Shown here in pieces: positions 8,995 through 17,052 of a DNA stretch of 63,093 nucleotides. This DNA is from an uncultured Oscillospiraceae bacterium. GTDB taxonomy: Bacteria; Bacillota; Clostridia; Oscillospirales; Ruminococcaceae. The stretch spans positions 1-63,093 of the forward strand of contig CAKSPU010000008.1 in NCBI GenBank assembly GCA_934486875.1, in the 5' to 3' direction. The notes under the pieces are model-generated. The model was not told where the DNA came from. It made no database searches and saw nothing but the letters and a program-made list of their open reading frames with translations. Numbering within the stretch: position 1 is the first letter of the stretch; each line of letters starts with the position of its first letter. The position numbers and the translations under genes are program-made.

Positions 8995-9096
8995 ATACTA
9001 AGAACCAATTAAAAACTGTACAAAAAACCGAGCATAATCTTGCGTATATGGATTATGCGAAGATTTTTTGTCTACAGTTTTATTGGTTATTGGTAT
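8995..9096. mobile_element. Diverged MITE-like palindromic element
   Basis: The left arm (TACTAAGAACCAATT then AAAACTGTACAAAAAA) is the imperfect reverse complement of the right arm (TTTTTTGTCTACAGTTT then TATTGGTTATTGGTA). The two pair over about 45 bp around a short centre. The ends match those of the three full elements at 20836, 38179 and 42224 (ATACTAATAACCAATT), but the interior is different and shorter. It carries no coding capacity. I read it as a relative of the same family. Confidence 0.55.
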
Positions 9097-9199
9097 TACA
9101 GCACCGCAAATCATATGCTATATGCGGCAATGATCCTCCGCAGGAAATGCCGTTCACAGAAAGTTTACACTTATATATGACCTTTTGACGAAAAAGCCC

Positions 9200-9228
9200 T
9201 TTACAAATTGTACGTTATGTTATATAAT
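9200..9228 (+). promoter_or_regulatory. Sigma-A promoter of XRE regulator
   Basis: TTTACA (9200-9205) and TATAAT (9223-9228) are 17 bp apart, about 60 bp before the GTG start. Confidence 0.55.
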
Positions 9229-9288
9229 TTACATTATGTAGAGTTATTTTCCCTTGACGGAAAACATTTTTTGGGCGGAGGTGCTTTT

Positions 9289-9945
9289 GTGAATACGGAT
9301 TTTCCCCGTATAATTACTCTGCTCCGCAAGGAGCGCAATATAAGCCAAAAGCAGGCTGCCGCCGACCTCGGAGTTTCTCAGGCTCTCCTGTCCCACTACG
9401 AAAAGGGCATAAGAGAATGCGGACTTGAATTTCTCGTAAAAACTGCCGACTATTACAATGTTTCCTGCGACTATCTTTTGGGGCGCTGCGCCGAGCCTAT
9501 GGGCAAGACTGACAGCTCTGCCGAAAAGACCGCTCCCCGTACCGAGGGCGACCTTACTTCCCCTCAGAAGATGATAGTTGACTCAGGCAGACTTATTTTC
9601 TCAATGCTCAATGCCCTTGAAGATGCCGCTCTCGAAAAAAGCGTGAGAGGCTATCTCAGCCTTGCTGTGTACCGCATTTTCAGAGTGATATACTCCGCCA
9701 ATCCCAAAAATGACCGCCGCTTTTTCACCGTGGATTCCCCAGCTGCTGACGGCTACACCTTAGCCGCTATGGAGCTAAAAAAAGCAACCGCCGAAACTGC
9801 CGCCAAAAACGGAGCTATGCAGAGCGTTCAGATAACTACCAATTCCATTTCCGAGCACTATCCCGAATATGCTTCCTCCCTTTTAAATCAGGTGAAAGCC
9901 TGCGAGGACTGCGTGAGCGCCGTAATGGATACGGACAAAGAATAA
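9289..9945 (+). CDS. XRE-family HTH transcriptional regulator
   Basis: A 218-residue regulator. The N-terminal Cro/C1 helix-turn-helix (residues about 5-62) includes RNISQKQAAADLGVSQALLSHYEKG and ends in CDYLLGR. The rest, about 150 residues, is helical and does not match a domain I know (…MIVDSGRLIFSMLNALEDAAL…). I chose the GTG at 9289 because GGAGG lies 7 bases before it; the open frame extends upstream to 9208 into the promoter. It lies just upstream of the pst operon but has its own terminator, so a link with phosphate control is not shown. Confidence 0.85.
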   Translation: MNTDFPRIITLLRKERNISQKQAAADLGVSQALLSHYEKGIRECGLEFLVKTADYYNVSCDYLLGRCAEPMGKTDSSAEKTAPRTEGDLTSPQKMIVDSGRLIFSMLNALEDAALEKSVRGYLSLAVYRIFRVIYSANPKNDRRFFTVDSPAADGYTLAAMELKKATAETAAKNGAMQSVQITTNSISEHYPEYASSLLNQVKACEDCVSAVMDTDKE

Positions 9946-9959
9946 AACAGCGTAATATC

Positions 9960-9992
9960 AAGCCGTGTGCCTTCGGGTACACGGCTTTTTTG
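9960..9992 (+). terminator. Intrinsic terminator of XRE regulator
   Basis: AAGCCGTGTGC and GTACACGGCTT form a stem with a TTCG-type loop, followed by TTTTT. Confidence 0.85.
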
Positions 9993-10047
9993 CATATTTT
10001 TTACATTTTACATATTGTACTTAATGAGAAATATCCTGCTTTTACGA

Positions 10048-10088
10048 TTTTACCCCGATTTTACATAACTCACATTTCGGATTTTACA
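10048..10088 (+). promoter_or_regulatory. Putative PhoB/PhoP boxes of the pst operon
   Basis: TTTTACC (10048), TTTTACA (10059), a weaker CTCACA (10069) and TTTTACA (10082) recur with about 11-bp spacing, one helical turn. More copies lie upstream at 10040 (TTTTACG), 10006 and 9999 (TTTTACA). Firmicute PhoP boxes are direct TTxACA-type repeats with this phasing. They precede pstS, and the response regulator PhoB is encoded in the same cluster, so phosphate-starvation activation is the natural reading. A weak -10 (TATAGA, near 10103) follows. Confidence 0.6.
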
Positions 10089-10175
10089 TTGGGGGTGTAT
10101 CATATAGACATACCGCAAAGGAAGCGATCAAATAAAGAAATTCGGACAAGGGGTCCGATGAAAGGAAGTTTCATT

Positions 10176-11105
10176 ATGAAAAACACAGTTAAGAAGATCC
10201 TTGCAGCAGCTGCCGCTATGGCACTCACAGGCGCTCTTGCAGCCTGCGGAAGCACATCTGACACACAGGCAGCAGCCGACAACGGCGGCAATACATCAGC
10301 CGCAGCAAGCAATTTCAAGGCTGATTCCGATATCGCCGTTATCTCCAGAGAGGACGGCTCGGGAACAAGAGGCGCTTTCGTTGAGCTCTTCGGCGTTGAG
10401 CAGAAGAATGACGCAGGCGAGAAGATCGACTACACCATTGACACCGCCGCTATCACACAGAGCACAGGCGTTATGAAAACAAGCGTATCTCAGAATGAAT
10501 ATGCTATCGGCTACATCTCCCTCGGTGCTCTCGATGACACCGTAAAGGCTCTTGACATCGACGGCGCAGAGGCTACCGTTGACAACATCAAGAACGGTAC
10601 TTATAAGATCTCCCGTCCCTTCAATATCGTTACCACCGCAAATATCACCCCTCTTGCACAGGATTTCATCGACTTCATTATGTCCGCTGACGGACAGGCT
10701 GTGATCGAAGGCGAGAAATATATCCCCGTTTCCGATGCTCCTGCATATTCCGGAACAAAGCAGAGCGGCACTGTTACAGTAGCAGGCTCCTCCTCCGTTA
10801 CACCTGTTATGGAAAAGCTCAAGGAAGCTTACACAGCAGTTAACCCCGATGTTACTGTTGAGATCAACCAGAGCGACTCCACCACAGGCGTTAACAGCGC
10901 CGTTGACGGGATCTGCGACATCGGTATGGCTTCAAGAGAGCTTAAGGACAGCGAGATCGAAAAGGGTGCTCTTAACACCGTTATCGCAATGGACGGCATC
11001 ACCGTTATCGTAAGCAATGACAACCCCGTCGCCGAGCTTACAGCAGATGAGGTAAAGGACATCTACACAGGCAAGATCACCACTTGGGAGAGCCTTGTTG
11101 ACTAA
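10176..11105 (+). CDS. pstS: Phosphate-binding lipoprotein PstS, circularly permuted
   Basis: A 309-residue phosphate-binding lipoprotein of the Pst importer. The signal peptide ends in the lipobox LAAC with Cys24. The half that is normally C-terminal comes first: VISREDGSGTRGAF (Arg58, Ser62, Gly63, Thr64 as phosphate ligands), STGVMKTSV, AIGYISLGALDD, RPFNIVT, and the usual C-terminal EKYIPVSDA. The normally N-terminal half follows: VTVAGSSSVTPVMEKL (residues about 200-215), the Ser/Thr-rich ligand loop, CDIGMASREL (Asp248), MDGITVIVSNDNP, and DIYTGKITTWESL, where the protein ends. All ligand residues are present in exchanged order. I chose the ATG at 10176 because of AAAGGAAG and the signal peptide. 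Confidence 0.93.
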   Translation: MKNTVKKILAAAAAMALTGALAACGSTSDTQAAADNGGNTSAAASNFKADSDIAVISREDGSGTRGAFVELFGVEQKNDAGEKIDYTIDTAAITQSTGVMKTSVSQNEYAIGYISLGALDDTVKALDIDGAEATVDNIKNGTYKISRPFNIVTTANITPLAQDFIDFIMSADGQAVIEGEKYIPVSDAPAYSGTKQSGTVTVAGSSSVTPVMEKLKEAYTAVNPDVTVEINQSDSTTGVNSAVDGICDIGMASRELKDSEIEKGALNTVIAMDGITVIVSNDNPVAELTADEVKDIYTGKITTWESLVD

Positions 11106-11118
11106 AAAAATTCCTAAA

Positions 11119-11165
11119 TGCAAAGTCCGCCTCGGGGATACATCATCATCGGGGCGGATTTTGCA
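11119..11165 (+). promoter_or_regulatory. Intercistronic stem-loop between pstS and pstC
   Basis: TGCAAAGTCCGCCTC (11119-11133) pairs with GGGGCGGATTTTGCA (11151-11165) across a 17-base loop. It lies 14 bp after the pstS stop. There is no strong U-run, so it more likely protects the pstS transcript or attenuates than stops transcription fully. This would fit the usual excess of binding protein over permease. Confidence 0.6.
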
Positions 11166-11190
11166 AATGAAAAGGAGCTTGGCTTACTGT

Positions 11191-12045
11191 ATGAATAATT
11201 TTAAAGAAAAGGCGATGCAGGTCGTATTTGCATTATCCGCCTGCATATCAATACTGGCGGTAGTGCTCATCTGCGTGTTTCTCTTCGCAAACGGCATTCC
11301 CGCAATTGCCGAGATAGGCTTCGGGAAATTCCTGGGCGGCACAAGCTGGAAACCCTCCAATGACATTTACGGCATATTCCCTATGATAATCGGCAGCCTT
11401 TACGTTACCGCAGGCGCTATGCTGATAGGCGTTCCCATAGGCATTCTCACCGCCGTTTTTATGGCAAGATTCTGCCCCAAGGGAATATACAAGGTCGCAA
11501 AGCCTGCCATAGAGCTGCTTGCGGGTATCCCCTCGGTAGTTTACGGCTTCTTCGGACTTATGGTGATAGTCCCCCTCATCAGAAAGCTTTTCGGCGGCAG
11601 CGGAACGAGTATGCTGGCTGCATCTGTGGTTCTCGGAATAATGATACTCCCCACAATAATCGGAGTTTCCGAAAGCGCCATAAGAGCCGTTCCCGAAAGC
11701 TATTACGAGGGCTCCCTCGGACTGGGTGCCAGCCACGAAAGAAGCGTATTTTTCGCAGTTCTCCCTGCGGCTAAGTCGGGAATACTTGCTGCTGTTATCC
11801 TCGGTCTGGGACGTGCTGTGGGCGAAACTATGGCGGTGGTAATGGTTGCGGGAAATCAGGCGATCATACCCGAAAAGCTCACTCAGGGCGTAAGAACTAT
11901 GACCGCAAACATCGTCCTTGAAATGGGCTATGCCACAGACCTGCACAGAGAAGCCCTAATTGCAACGGCGGTCGTGCTTTTCGTGTTTATTCTGATGATA
12001 AATCTCACATTCTCGGTCATCAAGAGAAAGGCCGCAAACAACTGA
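11191..12045 (+). CDS. pstC: Phosphate ABC transporter permease PstC
   Basis: A 284-residue inner-membrane permease with six predicted helices and the binding-protein-dependent transport loop (EAA motif): ESYYEGSLGLGASHERSVFFAVLPAAKSGILAAVILGLGRAVGETMAV. It pairs with PstA to form the phosphate channel. GGAG lies 13 bases before the chosen ATG; an in-frame ATG at 11167 would add eight residues but sits within the upstream stem-loop. It is followed by pstA after 15 bp. Confidence 0.93.
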   Translation: MNNFKEKAMQVVFALSACISILAVVLICVFLFANGIPAIAEIGFGKFLGGTSWKPSNDIYGIFPMIIGSLYVTAGAMLIGVPIGILTAVFMARFCPKGIYKVAKPAIELLAGIPSVVYGFFGLMVIVPLIRKLFGGSGTSMLAASVVLGIMILPTIIGVSESAIRAVPESYYEGSLGLGASHERSVFFAVLPAAKSGILAAVILGLGRAVGETMAVVMVAGNQAIIPEKLTQGVRTMTANIVLEMGYATDLHREALIATAVVLFVFILMINLTFSVIKRKAANN

Positions 12046-12060
12046 TAAGGAGGAACACAT

Positions 12061-12939
12061 ATGAATGACGTTTCAGCTGCGGCTGTTCCTGCCGAAAGGA
12101 CATCATCTTCCAAAGCATCGGCAGGCTCAAAGATACAGTCAGTGCTCCTTGGGGGAGCTGTGTGGCTGGCTGCGGGAATAACCCTCCTGTCTCTTCTGAG
12201 CATCGTTATATACATTCTTTACAAGGGTATCCCCCACCTGTCCCTTGACCTGTTCGCAGCGGAATACAACACCGAAAATATGTCCCTGTTCCCTGCCCTT
12301 GTGAACACTATCGTTATGACCCTTGTATCACTGCTCATTGCCGTACCCCTCGGAGTTTTCTCCGCAGTTTACCTCACTGAGTATGCCAAAAGAGGAAACA
12401 AGCTTGTGACACTTGTGGGAATAACCACCGAGACCCTTTCGGGCATTCCCTCTATCGTTTACGGACTTTTCGGATATCTTCTTTTCGTAACAAAGCTCAA
12501 ATGGAGCTATTCGATGCTTGCAGGCGCTCTGACACTTGCGATAATGATACTCCCCCTTATTATGAGAACCACCGAGGAGGCGCTGAGGAGCGTTCCCGAC
12601 AGCTACCGTGAGGGCAGCTTCGGTCTCGGCGCAGGAAAGCTCAGGACTGTTTTCACAGTAGTCCTCCCCTCCGCCGTTCCCGGAATACTTGCAGGCGTTA
12701 TCCTTGCGATCGGACGTATCGCAGGAGAGACTGCCGCTCTTATCTTCACCGCAGGCACAGTGGCTCAGATACCCAAAAATCTTATGGGCTCGGGCAGGAC
12801 CCTTGCAGTTCATCTCTATGCACTGTGGAACGAGGGACTTGCCGCAGAGCAGTCCTATGCAACGGCAGTTGTGCTCCTCATAATCGTGGTGCTCATCAAT
12901 ATGCTGTCATCATTTATCGCCAAAAAGCTCGCTAAATAA
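12061..12939 (+). CDS. pstA: Phosphate ABC transporter permease PstA
   Basis: A 292-residue permease partner of PstC. It has six helices after a Ser/Ala-rich cytoplasmic N terminus. The EAA loop reads SYREGSFGLGAGKLRTVFTVVLPSAVPGILAGVILAIGRIAGETAAL, with the conserved ETLSGIPSIVYGLFG segment before it. The start is 7 bases after AAGGAGG. A long palindromic element separates it from pstB. Confidence 0.94.
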   Translation: MNDVSAAAVPAERTSSSKASAGSKIQSVLLGGAVWLAAGITLLSLLSIVIYILYKGIPHLSLDLFAAEYNTENMSLFPALVNTIVMTLVSLLIAVPLGVFSAVYLTEYAKRGNKLVTLVGITTETLSGIPSIVYGLFGYLLFVTKLKWSYSMLAGALTLAIMILPLIMRTTEEALRSVPDSYREGSFGLGAGKLRTVFTVVLPSAVPGILAGVILAIGRIAGETAALIFTAGTVAQIPKNLMGSGRTLAVHLYALWNEGLAAEQSYATAVVLLIIVVLINMLSSFIAKKLAK

Positions 12940-12958
12940 GAACCTTTCTTCATAAGAA

Positions 12959-13080
12959 ATGTGTGCGGATTTTCGAGCATAATTTTGTTGCAGACAAGGC
13001 AAAAATCCGCAGGCGGGCTGTCGCCCGGCAAGGATTTTTAACGCAGTCTGCGGCAAAATTTGCCGAAAAGACGTGCGCAT
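12959..13080. repeat. Nested palindromic element between pstA and pstB
   Basis: The outer arms are 12959-12995 and 13046-13080 (GTGTGCGGATTTTCG against CGAAAAGACGTGCGC, and GTTGCAGAC against GTCTGCGGC). Within them AAAAATCC (13001-13008) pairs with GGATTTTT (13032-13039) around GCAGGCGGGCTGTCGCCC. The centre, CCGCAGGCGGGCT…GCCCGGCAAGGA…ACGCAG, is nearly the centre of the MITE-like elements at 20836, 38179 and 42224, but the outer arms differ. It lies inside the pst operon, so it is transcribed and could act as an RNA stem that separates pstSCA from pstB-phoU. Confidence 0.65.
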
Positions 13081-13127
13081 ATGCTTGTGAAGACAGGTTC
13101 TGATATGTGTCTGAAAGGAACTCTCAG

Positions 13128-13877
13128 ATGAATAAGTTTGAAATTGAACATTTAAATCTCCATTACGGAAAATTCCACGCACTCAAAGATGTTTCCATAA
13201 AAATCCCCACAGGCGAGATAACCGCTTTTATCGGTCCCTCGGGCTGCGGAAAATCCACCCTGCTCAAAAGCCTTAACCGTATGAACGACCTGGTCGAGGG
13301 CTGCGTGATCGACGGAAAGGTCCTCCTTGACGGTGAGGATATCTACGACGGTATGGACGTGAACTTTCTCAGAAAAAAGGTCGGTATGGTATTCCAGAAG
13401 CCGAACCCATTCCCAATGAGCGTTTATGACAACATCGCCTACGGCCCCAGAACCCACGGCATTCATTCCAAAACAAAGCTTGACGAGATAGTTGAAAAAT
13501 CCCTTACCGATGCGGCTATATGGAATGAAATGAAAGACCGTCTGAAAAAAAGCGCTCTCGGTCTTTCGGGCGGTCAGCAGCAGAGACTCTGCATTGCCCG
13601 TGCCCTTGCCGTTGAGCCTGATGTGCTCCTTATGGACGAGCCCACATCTGCCCTCGACCCCATTTCCACAAACAAGATAGAGGATCTTGCAATAAGCCTC
13701 AAGGAAAAATACACTATCGTCATCGTTACACATAATATGCAGCAGGCAACGAGAATTTCCGACCGCACCGCATTCTTCCTCCTTGGCGAGATAGTGGAAT
13801 ATGACGAGACCGAAAAGCTCTTCTCCGCCCCCGCAGACAAGCGCACGGAGGACTATATCACAGGTCGTTTCGGTTAA
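13128..13877 (+). CDS. pstB: Phosphate ABC transporter ATPase PstB
   Basis: A 249-residue ABC ATPase. Walker A is [19 protein letters not shown], the signature is [15 protein letters not shown], Walker B is [14 protein letters not shown], and the H-loop is [13 protein letters not shown]. The LNRMND sequence and the C-terminal DYITGRFG are typical of PstB. It powers phosphate import through PstCA and takes part in PhoU/PhoR signalling. I chose the ATG at 13128, which follows AAAGGA; an in-frame GTG at 13107 lies before that ribosome site. Confidence 0.95.
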   Translation: MNKFEIEHLNLHYGKFHALKDVSIKIPTGEITAFIGPSGCGKSTLLKSLNRMNDLVEGCVIDGKVLLDGEDIYDGMDVNFLRKKVGMVFQKPNPFPMSVYDNIAYGPRTHGIHSKTKLDEIVEKSLTDAAIWNEMKDRLKKSALGLSGGQQQRLCIARALAVEPDVLLMDEPTSALDPISTNKIEDLAISLKEKYTIVIVTHNMQQATRISDRTAFFLLGEIVEYDETEKLFSAPADKRTEDYITGRFG

Positions 13878-13897
13878 TTTTGTGAAAGGGGATCCCT

Positions 13898-14548
13898 ATG
13901 AGAAACAGATTTGAATTACAGCTTGAAGAGCTGAACACGCAGCTCATAAAAATGGGTGCGGACTGCGAGACCGCTATATCAATGGCGGTAAAGGCACTGC
14001 TCAATAACGATACAAAGCTCGTTGAGGGCGTTAAGGAGACCGAGCGTGAGATCGACCATATGGAGCGCAGCATCGAGGGGCTTTGTATGAAGCTTATCCT
14101 CCAGCAGCAGCCTGTGGCAAGAGATCTCCGCACGATTTCCTCCGCACTGAAAATGATAACCGATATGGAGCGTATCGGCGACCAGGCGGCGGATATCGCA
14201 AATCTCATCAAGTACTGCGAGATAGACAAGGCGGGAACTCAGTGCAGAACTGACATTGCACATATGGCTGAGGCGGCTATAAAAATGGTCACAGCCAGCG
14301 TTGACGCATTCGTAAAGCAGGATATCGAGGGTGCAAAATCCGTAATTCTTGCAGATGATGAGGTCGACGGCTTGTTTATCAAGATAAAAGGTGATATAAT
14401 AAATATGATAGCAGAAAATGCAGGACTGGGCGAGACGGTATTTGACATCGTTATGATAGCAAAATATCTGGAACGCATTGGTGACCACGCCACTAATATT
14501 GCCGAGTGGGTGGCATTTTCAATAACGGGAGAGCACGAAAATTTCTGA
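13898..14548 (+). CDS. phoU: Phosphate regulatory protein PhoU
   Basis: A 216-residue all-helical protein made of two PhoU repeats. Each repeat carries the metal-binding E/DxxxD pattern (ALKMITDMERIGDQAADIAN, and VMIAKYLERIGDHATNIAEW). PhoU links the Pst transporter to PhoR and represses the pho regulon when phosphate is plentiful. It lies 20 bp after pstB and 34 bp before the two-component genes, as in other Firmicute pst-pho clusters. The start follows GAAAGGGGAT. Confidence 0.95.
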   Translation: MRNRFELQLEELNTQLIKMGADCETAISMAVKALLNNDTKLVEGVKETEREIDHMERSIEGLCMKLILQQQPVARDLRTISSALKMITDMERIGDQAADIANLIKYCEIDKAGTQCRTDIAHMAEAAIKMVTASVDAFVKQDIEGAKSVILADDEVDGLFIKIKGDIINMIAENAGLGETVFDIVMIAKYLERIGDHATNIAEWVAFSITGEHENF

Positions 14549-14582
14549 TAACTTAACTCCCGACGAAAGGACGGCAGAATGA

Positions 14583-15257
14583 ATGATATACTATGCGGAG
14601 GACGACAGCAGCATAAGAGAGCTTGTGCTTTACACCTTAAAGACCACAGGCTTTGAAGCAAAGGGCTTTGAAAACGGCGAAAAGCTTTTTGAAGCCCTTT
14701 CGGGTGGGGATATCCCACAGCTTTTGCTCCTTGACATAATGCTCCCGGGTGAGGACGGCATCGAGATAATGAAGCGTCTGAGACGGGGCGGCTATGACTT
14801 CCCCGTGATAATGGTAACGGCGAAAAACTCCGAATACGACAAGGTAACGGGACTTGACTGCGGCGCTGACGACTACATCTCAAAGCCCTTCGGTATGATG
14901 GAGCTCATCGCAAGGATAAAGGCTGTGCTCAGACGTGCGGAGCGCACGGAAAGCCTTGCGGGGGGAGATATACTTTCCTGCGGCGGCGTTGAGCTTGATG
15001 TCCGCCGTCACACAGTCACCGTGAACGGCGTGCCTGCGGAGCTTACGCTGAAAGAATTTGAGCTGCTCCGCATACTTATGAAAAACAGGAATGCCGTGCT
15101 GACCCGTGACAATCTCCTTGAAAGCATCTGGGGCTACGACTGCGCAGGCGAAACGAGAACGGTTGATGTACATATCAAAACTCTCCGTCAGAAGCTTGGT
15201 GCAGGGTCTGAGATAATCAAGACTGTCCGTGGTGTCGGGTATAAAATTTGCGGATAG
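14583..15257 (+). CDS. phoB: Phosphate response regulator PhoB/PhoP
   Basis: A 224-residue OmpR-family regulator. The receiver domain has the acidic pocket (AEDD near the start), the phosphorylated Asp in LLLLDIMLPGEDG, Thr in VTAKN and Lys in ISKPFG. The C-terminal winged helix (residues about 125-223) ends TVDVHIKTLRQKLG…IKTVRGVGYKI. It is the partner of the kinase encoded 21 bp downstream. The most likely targets include the TTTTACA repeats before pstS. Confidence 0.93.
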   Translation: MIYYAEDDSSIRELVLYTLKTTGFEAKGFENGEKLFEALSGGDIPQLLLLDIMLPGEDGIEIMKRLRRGGYDFPVIMVTAKNSEYDKVTGLDCGADDYISKPFGMMELIARIKAVLRRAERTESLAGGDILSCGGVELDVRRHTVTVNGVPAELTLKEFELLRILMKNRNAVLTRDNLLESIWGYDCAGETRTVDVHIKTLRQKLGAGSEIIKTVRGVGYKICG

Positions 15258-15278
15258 CAGAAAGGTCGGCATCACTAA

Positions 15279-16940
15279 ATGAAGATGAAAAACCGAATTT
15301 TTTTAAGCATATTCACAGGCTCTCTCATTGCGCTGATACTGTCCCTGGTGTGCATCACGGGAGTAATGTACAACGCAATGACCGAAGAGCTGAGAGTCCA
15401 GATAAGGAATGAAGCGAAGATAGTTTCTTCTGCTGCGGACAGCTTCACGGACAATGACGCTTTTTCAAAGTACATATCCGCAGCGGGAACGGGCAGCGGA
15501 AACAGGATAACTCTTGTTGCCGCTGACGGAACGGTGCTTTACGATAATTTCTCAAAGGTCTCGGAAATGGGCAATCACCTTGACCGCCCCGAGATAGCCG
15601 AAGCCCTTCAGAACGGCACGGGCACGGCTCTGAGAGCCTCCGACACCCTTGGGGAACACACATATTACTATGCAGTAAGGCTTGCAGACGGCAGCATTCT
15701 GAGAATTGCCAACACCACAAAAAGCGTTCTCGGCATCGTGGGTCATATGACGCTGTGGCTTATCCTTGCGGCAGTGCTAATTTTCGTGATATCGCTGTTT
15801 ATCGCAGGTACCCTCACACGGTCTATTATCCGTCCCATAAACGCACTTGACCTTGACTCCCCCGCCGAAAACAACACCTATGATGAGCTTTCTCCCCTGC
15901 TTTCGAGAATGGACAAGCAGAATGAGAAGATAAACAGCCAGATAGACAAGCTCTCCGAGCAGAAAAGCGAGCTTGCCTGCATTACGGAGAATATGAGTGA
16001 GGGACTTGTCATCTTCGGCAGCGGCGGGAATATCCTTTCCGCAAACGCAGCCGCACAGCGTATCCTCGGAAACACAGCCACGGGAAATTACACCCGTCTG
16101 TGCCGTGAAAAGACATATCTTGACGCTGTTGAGGCAGCACTTGACGGCGAACACGGCAGCGGACTTCTTGAAAAGGACGGCAGATTTTACAGCCTTACCG
16201 CAAGCCCTGTAAACGACGCAAGGAAATACAGCGCAGTGCTTTTCATCGTCGATGTGACCGACAAGGAAACATCGGAGAAAATGCGGCAGGAATTTTCCGC
16301 AAACGTGTCCCACGAGCTGAAAACTCCCCTGACCTCCATTATGGGTGCGGCGGAGATAATCGAAAAAGGCATCGTCAAAGCCGAGGATATCCCCCATTTT
16401 GCGGGAAAGATACACTCGGAAGCCGTAAGACTTCTTGCACTTATCGAGGATATCATAAAAATATCCCGTCTTGATGAGGGCGACCTTGTGCGTGAATTTG
16501 AGGAAGTAAGCCTTGATGACATATGCCGAAGCGTAGTCTCGGAGCTGAGTGAAAAGGCTCAGAGCCGTGAAATTACCCTTGAAAGCTCCCTTGACAAGGT
16601 GAAAATGCTTGGTGTCAAGCCTGTTCTTCACGAAATGGTCTGCAATCTCTGCGACAACGCCATTGCGTACAACAACAAGGGCGGCAAGGTAGAGCTTTCT
16701 CTTGAAAAGACCGACACGGGCTGCATACTTAAGGTATCCGACAACGGCATCGGCATTCCTCCCGAGCATCAGGCAAGGATATTCGAGCGTTTCTACCGTG
16801 TGGACAAGAGCCATTCGAGGGAAACGGGCGGCACGGGACTGGGACTTTCCATTGTAAAACACGGCGCAGCTCTTCACAGCGGCGTTATCGACCTGCAAAG
16901 CGAGGTCGGAAAGGGCACAGTCATTACAATAACATTTTAA
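15279..16940 (+). CDS. phoR: Phosphate sensor histidine kinase PhoR
   Basis: A 553-residue membrane kinase. Helix one is at residues about 7-29. An extracytoplasmic Cache/PAS-like domain follows (about 30-155), then helix two (about 157-180), HAMP, a cytoplasmic PAS domain (ITENMSEGLVIFGSGGNILSANAAAQRIL) and the kinase core. The H-box is FSANVSHELKTPLTSIMG, the N-box NLCDNAIAYNN, G1 DNGIGIP, the F-box RIFERFYRVD and G2 GGTGLGLSIVKH. The layout matches PhoR of Firmicutes. It autophosphorylates on His and passes phosphate to PhoB. A strong terminator ends the operon. Confidence 0.93.
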   Translation: MKMKNRIFLSIFTGSLIALILSLVCITGVMYNAMTEELRVQIRNEAKIVSSAADSFTDNDAFSKYISAAGTGSGNRITLVAADGTVLYDNFSKVSEMGNHLDRPEIAEALQNGTGTALRASDTLGEHTYYYAVRLADGSILRIANTTKSVLGIVGHMTLWLILAAVLIFVISLFIAGTLTRSIIRPINALDLDSPAENNTYDELSPLLSRMDKQNEKINSQIDKLSEQKSELACITENMSEGLVIFGSGGNILSANAAAQRILGNTATGNYTRLCREKTYLDAVEAALDGEHGSGLLEKDGRFYSLTASPVNDARKYSAVLFIVDVTDKETSEKMRQEFSANVSHELKTPLTSIMGAAEIIEKGIVKAEDIPHFAGKIHSEAVRLLALIEDIIKISRLDEGDLVREFEEVSLDDICRSVVSELSEKAQSREITLESSLDKVKMLGVKPVLHEMVCNLCDNAIAYNNKGGKVELSLEKTDTGCILKVSDNGIGIPPEHQARIFERFYRVDKSHSRETGGTGLGLSIVKHGAALHSGVIDLQSEVGKGTVITITF

Positions 16941-16955
16941 ATCATTATAAATAAA

Positions 16956-17002
16956 AACCGCATTCAAGGACAATTGCGATCCTTGAATGCGGTTTATTTT
17001 TA
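16956..17002 (+). terminator. Intrinsic terminator of the pst-pho operon
   Basis: AAACCGCATTCAAGG pairs with CCTTGAATGCGGTTT and is followed by ATTTTTAT. It may also serve the convergent GtrA gene. Confidence 0.85.
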
Positions 17003-17052
17003 TCTGTCGGATATCTCCTGAAGTCGGACAGGATTTCCCGCTTCTTTTAAAA

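Noticed and set aside
8904..9188. 94-codon plus-strand frame after rodA
   Set aside because: It covers a dispersed repeat and a palindromic element, so the frame is accidental. It has no ribosome site.
9289..9945. XRE regulator as controller of the pst operon
   Set aside because: It is adjacent but has its own terminator, and the PhoB-like boxes and PhoBR genes already explain control.
15777..16973. 398-codon open frame on the minus strand opposite phoR
   Set aside because: It lies fully antisense to a complete histidine kinase with all motifs. Its translation has no domain pattern, and the open frame is explained by codon bias of the real gene.
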